Positions 62,323 through 64,000 of a stretch of DNA of 64,000 nt are shown piece after piece. A program made the translations under genes and the position numbers. Under the pieces are notes generated by a model. It was not told the DNA's origin. It ran no database searches and was given only the letters and a program-made list of their open reading frames with translations. This stretch comes from Negativicutes bacterium (GTDB taxonomy: Bacteria; Bacillota_C; Negativicutes; Sporomusales_B; JARLHX01): contig JARLHX010000223.1 of assembly GCA_031292035.1 (NCBI GenBank), forward strand, positions 6,756-70,755, given 5' to 3'. Within the stretch, counting starts at the first letter, position 1; each line of letters begins with the position of its first letter.

Positions 62323-63057
62323 TCAATTGAAGCCTCCGTCGATCACGATGGTTTGCGCCGTAATATAGCTCGCCTCATCCGAGGCAAGGAACGCCAGCAG
62401 ATTGGCGGCCTCTTCCGGTGTGCCGTAACGGCGCAGCGGAATCGCCATAAGCTTCTTCTGTTTGGCTTCTTCCGGGACGGCACTGTACATGTCAGTCATG
62501 ATCGAGCCGGGAGCAATTGCGTTGACATTGATGCCGTATTTGCCGAGTTCCTTGCCCATAACCCTTGTCATGCCCATGATGGCCGCTTTGGTGGCGGCAT
62601 AATTTGTCTGGCCGAAATTCCCATTGAAAGCCGAGACTGACGAAAGGTGAACGATTTTGCCGTACTTTTGCTCCATCATCGCCGGAATGACAGCCTTGCT
62701 GAACAGGTATGTACCCTTGAGATTCACATCAAGGACGCGGTCGAACTGTTCCTCGGTCATCTTGTAGAACTGGGCATCCTGGGTGATGCCGGCATTGTTG
62801 ACCAGGATATCGATGCGGCCGAACTCGCCCAGTACCGCATCGACCATTGTTTGAATCTGCGCCTTTTTGGAAATGTCCACAGAATAACCTCTGACCGTGC
62901 CCAGCGCAGAAAGCTCGGCTACAGCCTTTTCAGTACGCTCGGCATTAACATCACAGATGGCGACGGTTGCGCCTTGCTGCAGAAAAACTTTGGCTGTTGC
63001 AAAACCGATGCCGGCGGCGCCACCTGTAACAATCGCGATCTTTCCTTTTAGCTTCAT
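62323..63057 (-). CDS. SDR-family 3-oxoacyl reductase (FabG/PhaB-like)
   Basis: 244 residues of a classical short-chain dehydrogenase. The cofactor motif is TGGAAGIG (residues about 11-18), with NNAG at about 88-91. The catalytic Ser-Tyr-Lys is in HLSSVSAFNGNFGQTNYAAT with the following lysine. NAIAPGSIMTDM and TAQTIVIDGGF are the C-terminal signatures. Asp in VAICDVNAE, after the second strand, suggests NAD preference. With the adjacent thiolase it likely interconverts acetoacetyl-CoA and 3-hydroxybutyryl-CoA; a fatty-acid FabG is less likely as no fab genes are near. It has an AAGGAG site and is divergent from the LysR gene. Confidence 0.92.
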   Translation of the reverse strand: MKLKGKIAIVTGGAAGIGFATAKVFLQQGATVAICDVNAERTEKAVAELSALGTVRGYSVDISKKAQIQTMVDAVLGEFGRIDILVNNAGITQDAQFYKMTEEQFDRVLDVNLKGTYLFSKAVIPAMMEQKYGKIVHLSSVSAFNGNFGQTNYAATKAAIMGMTRVMGKELGKYGINVNAIAPGSIMTDMYSAVPEEAKQKKLMAIPLRRYGTPEEAANLLAFLASDEASYITAQTIVIDGGFN

Positions 63058-63159
63058 TAGTCACACTCCTTTTATAAACAAGGTTTCCTATTAGCTTTTC
63101 AATTAACAATGTTCGTGCTACTATGAAAGTGAATTGATGATGAAACGGAGAGGAAAAGT

Positions 63160-64000
63160 ATGGGCTTGCTGCAGTTGGAATACTTTAAGGCTCTTGCCGA
63201 GCGGGAGCATCTGACCCAAACCGCGAAGGAGCTGATGATCTCTGCGCCGTCCTTGAGCGCCACGATCGCGCGGCTGGAGCGCGAGGTAGGCTTCCAGTTG
63301 TTTGACCGCGAGGGGCGCAATATTCAGCTGAATGAATGCGGCCGGATCTACTTAAAGCACGTCAACACCATATTTTCCGCCCTGGAAAACGCCAAACTGG
63401 AAATGGGCGATGCGGCCAACAAGCACAACCAGCATCTGTCTATTGCCATCTCGAGCCCGATTATCTGGCATGATGTGCTGCAAACCTTTATAAAAACTCA
63501 CCCCGACATCGCCCTTTCACACACCCTGCTCAAACGCGACCAATTAGAAAGCCCATCCTATTGCGCACAGTTTGACTTCCTCATGACCGCGACCAGCGAT
63601 GCGTCCGGGAGCGACTGGGAATATGAAATCCTCATCCTTGACGACAAGCCGGTTTTTGCCGTATACCCCAGTCACCCCTTCGCCCAGCACAAGGCAGTTC
63701 GCTTCATCGATGCAAAGGATGAACCCTTCATAGCCGTTTCCAAAGGTTTTTCGATGCGGAAATTCTTTGACGACAGTTGCGCCATAGCCGGGTTCTCGCC
63801 TAAGATCATTCTGGAATGCGATTATATACTTCGTTCCAGAATGCTTGCCGCTGAATACGGAATCGTCTTCACCACCGAATCCGGTTCCCGGACCAGTGCC
63901 TTGAGCAACGCCGTTTTTGTCGACATTATCGATCCGGCGCTGCGGCGGACCCAGGCCATCATCTGGAACAAGCGGCGCTATCTTTCCAAAGCGGCCCTTA
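63160..64000 (+). CDS. LysR-family transcriptional regulator (runs off window)
   Basis: The first 280 residues of a LysR regulator; the 3' end is outside the window. The N-terminal helix-turn-helix reads LQLEYFKALAEREHLTQTAK then ELMISAPSLSATIARLEREV and GFQLFDREGRNIQLNECG. The effector domain follows from about residue 90 (LSIAISSPIIWHDVLQTFIK). The start follows GGAGAGG. It is divergent from the SDR-thiolase genes with a 102-base shared promoter region, so it very probably regulates them in response to a small-molecule inducer. No stop is met before 64000. Confidence 0.93.
   Translation, partial: MGLLQLEYFKALAEREHLTQTAKELMISAPSLSATIARLEREVGFQLFDREGRNIQLNECGRIYLKHVNTIFSALENAKLEMGDAANKHNQHLSIAISSPIIWHDVLQTFIKTHPDIALSHTLLKRDQLESPSYCAQFDFLMTATSDASGSDWEYEILILDDKPVFAVYPSHPFAQHKAVRFIDAKDEPFIAVSKGFSMRKFFDDSCAIAGFSPKIILECDYILRSRMLAAEYGIVFTTESGSRTSALSNAVFVDIIDPALRRTQAIIWNKRRYLSKAAL

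Overview
The window comes from a diderm Firmicute, most likely a Sporomusa-like acetogen (Negativicutes, Sporomusaceae). Three things point there. Gene content pairs outer-membrane systems (TonB/ExbB/ExbD, a TonB-dependent receptor, an OmpH/Skp chaperone, a two-partner secretion pair) with Firmicute-style regulators and strong AGGAGG ribosome binding sites. A corrinoid protein with UroD-family methyltransferases is present. Fhs and FolD of the tetrahydrofolate C1 branch are present. This placement is inference, since no rRNA lies in the window. Almost everything is on the minus strand.

Layout. 1-3.5 kb: 5' end of a dnaK, a PaaI-type thioesterase, an unknown protein and a CdaR-type regulator. 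3.5-7.7 kb: a corrinoid methyl-transfer operon (UroD-family protein, MFS transporter, corrinoid protein, second UroD-family protein). 8-27 kb: an envelope locus that reads padR, a 41-codon micro-ORF, tonB, exbB, exbD, ompH, a 42-codon micro-ORF, a small acidic-tailed protein, tpsB, a giant tpsA (broken by a frameshift) and a TonB-dependent receptor, followed by two more padR paralogues. AT-rich palindromes overlap the promoters of two of the padR genes.

27.5-50 kb: a hydroxy-acid and C1 region with LarA, two PanB-like proteins, a sensor kinase/AraC response regulator pair, two closely related MFS transporters, two IlvD/Edd dehydratases, a LarA-like protein, a GntP permease, a DapA-like aldolase, two IclR regulators, Fhs and FolD. 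No other pantothenate gene is present. The combination suggests catabolism of short sugar acids in which PanB-like enzymes hand a hydroxymethyl carbon to tetrahydrofolate and FolD/Fhs recover it as formate plus ATP. This is a hypothesis.

50-57 kb: bacterioferritin, a DMT-family transporter, a TDT-family transporter, an MBL-fold hydrolase, an MFS transporter and a chemoreceptor. 57-64 kb: a second acid-utilisation cluster (2-hydroxyacid dehydrogenase, sodium:solute symporter, LarA-like protein, thiolase, SDR reductase) with a divergent LysR regulator that runs off the end.

The two most notable items are the TonB plus two-partner-secretion locus with its PadR operators and micro-ORFs, and the PanB/LarA/IlvD/FolD/Fhs association.
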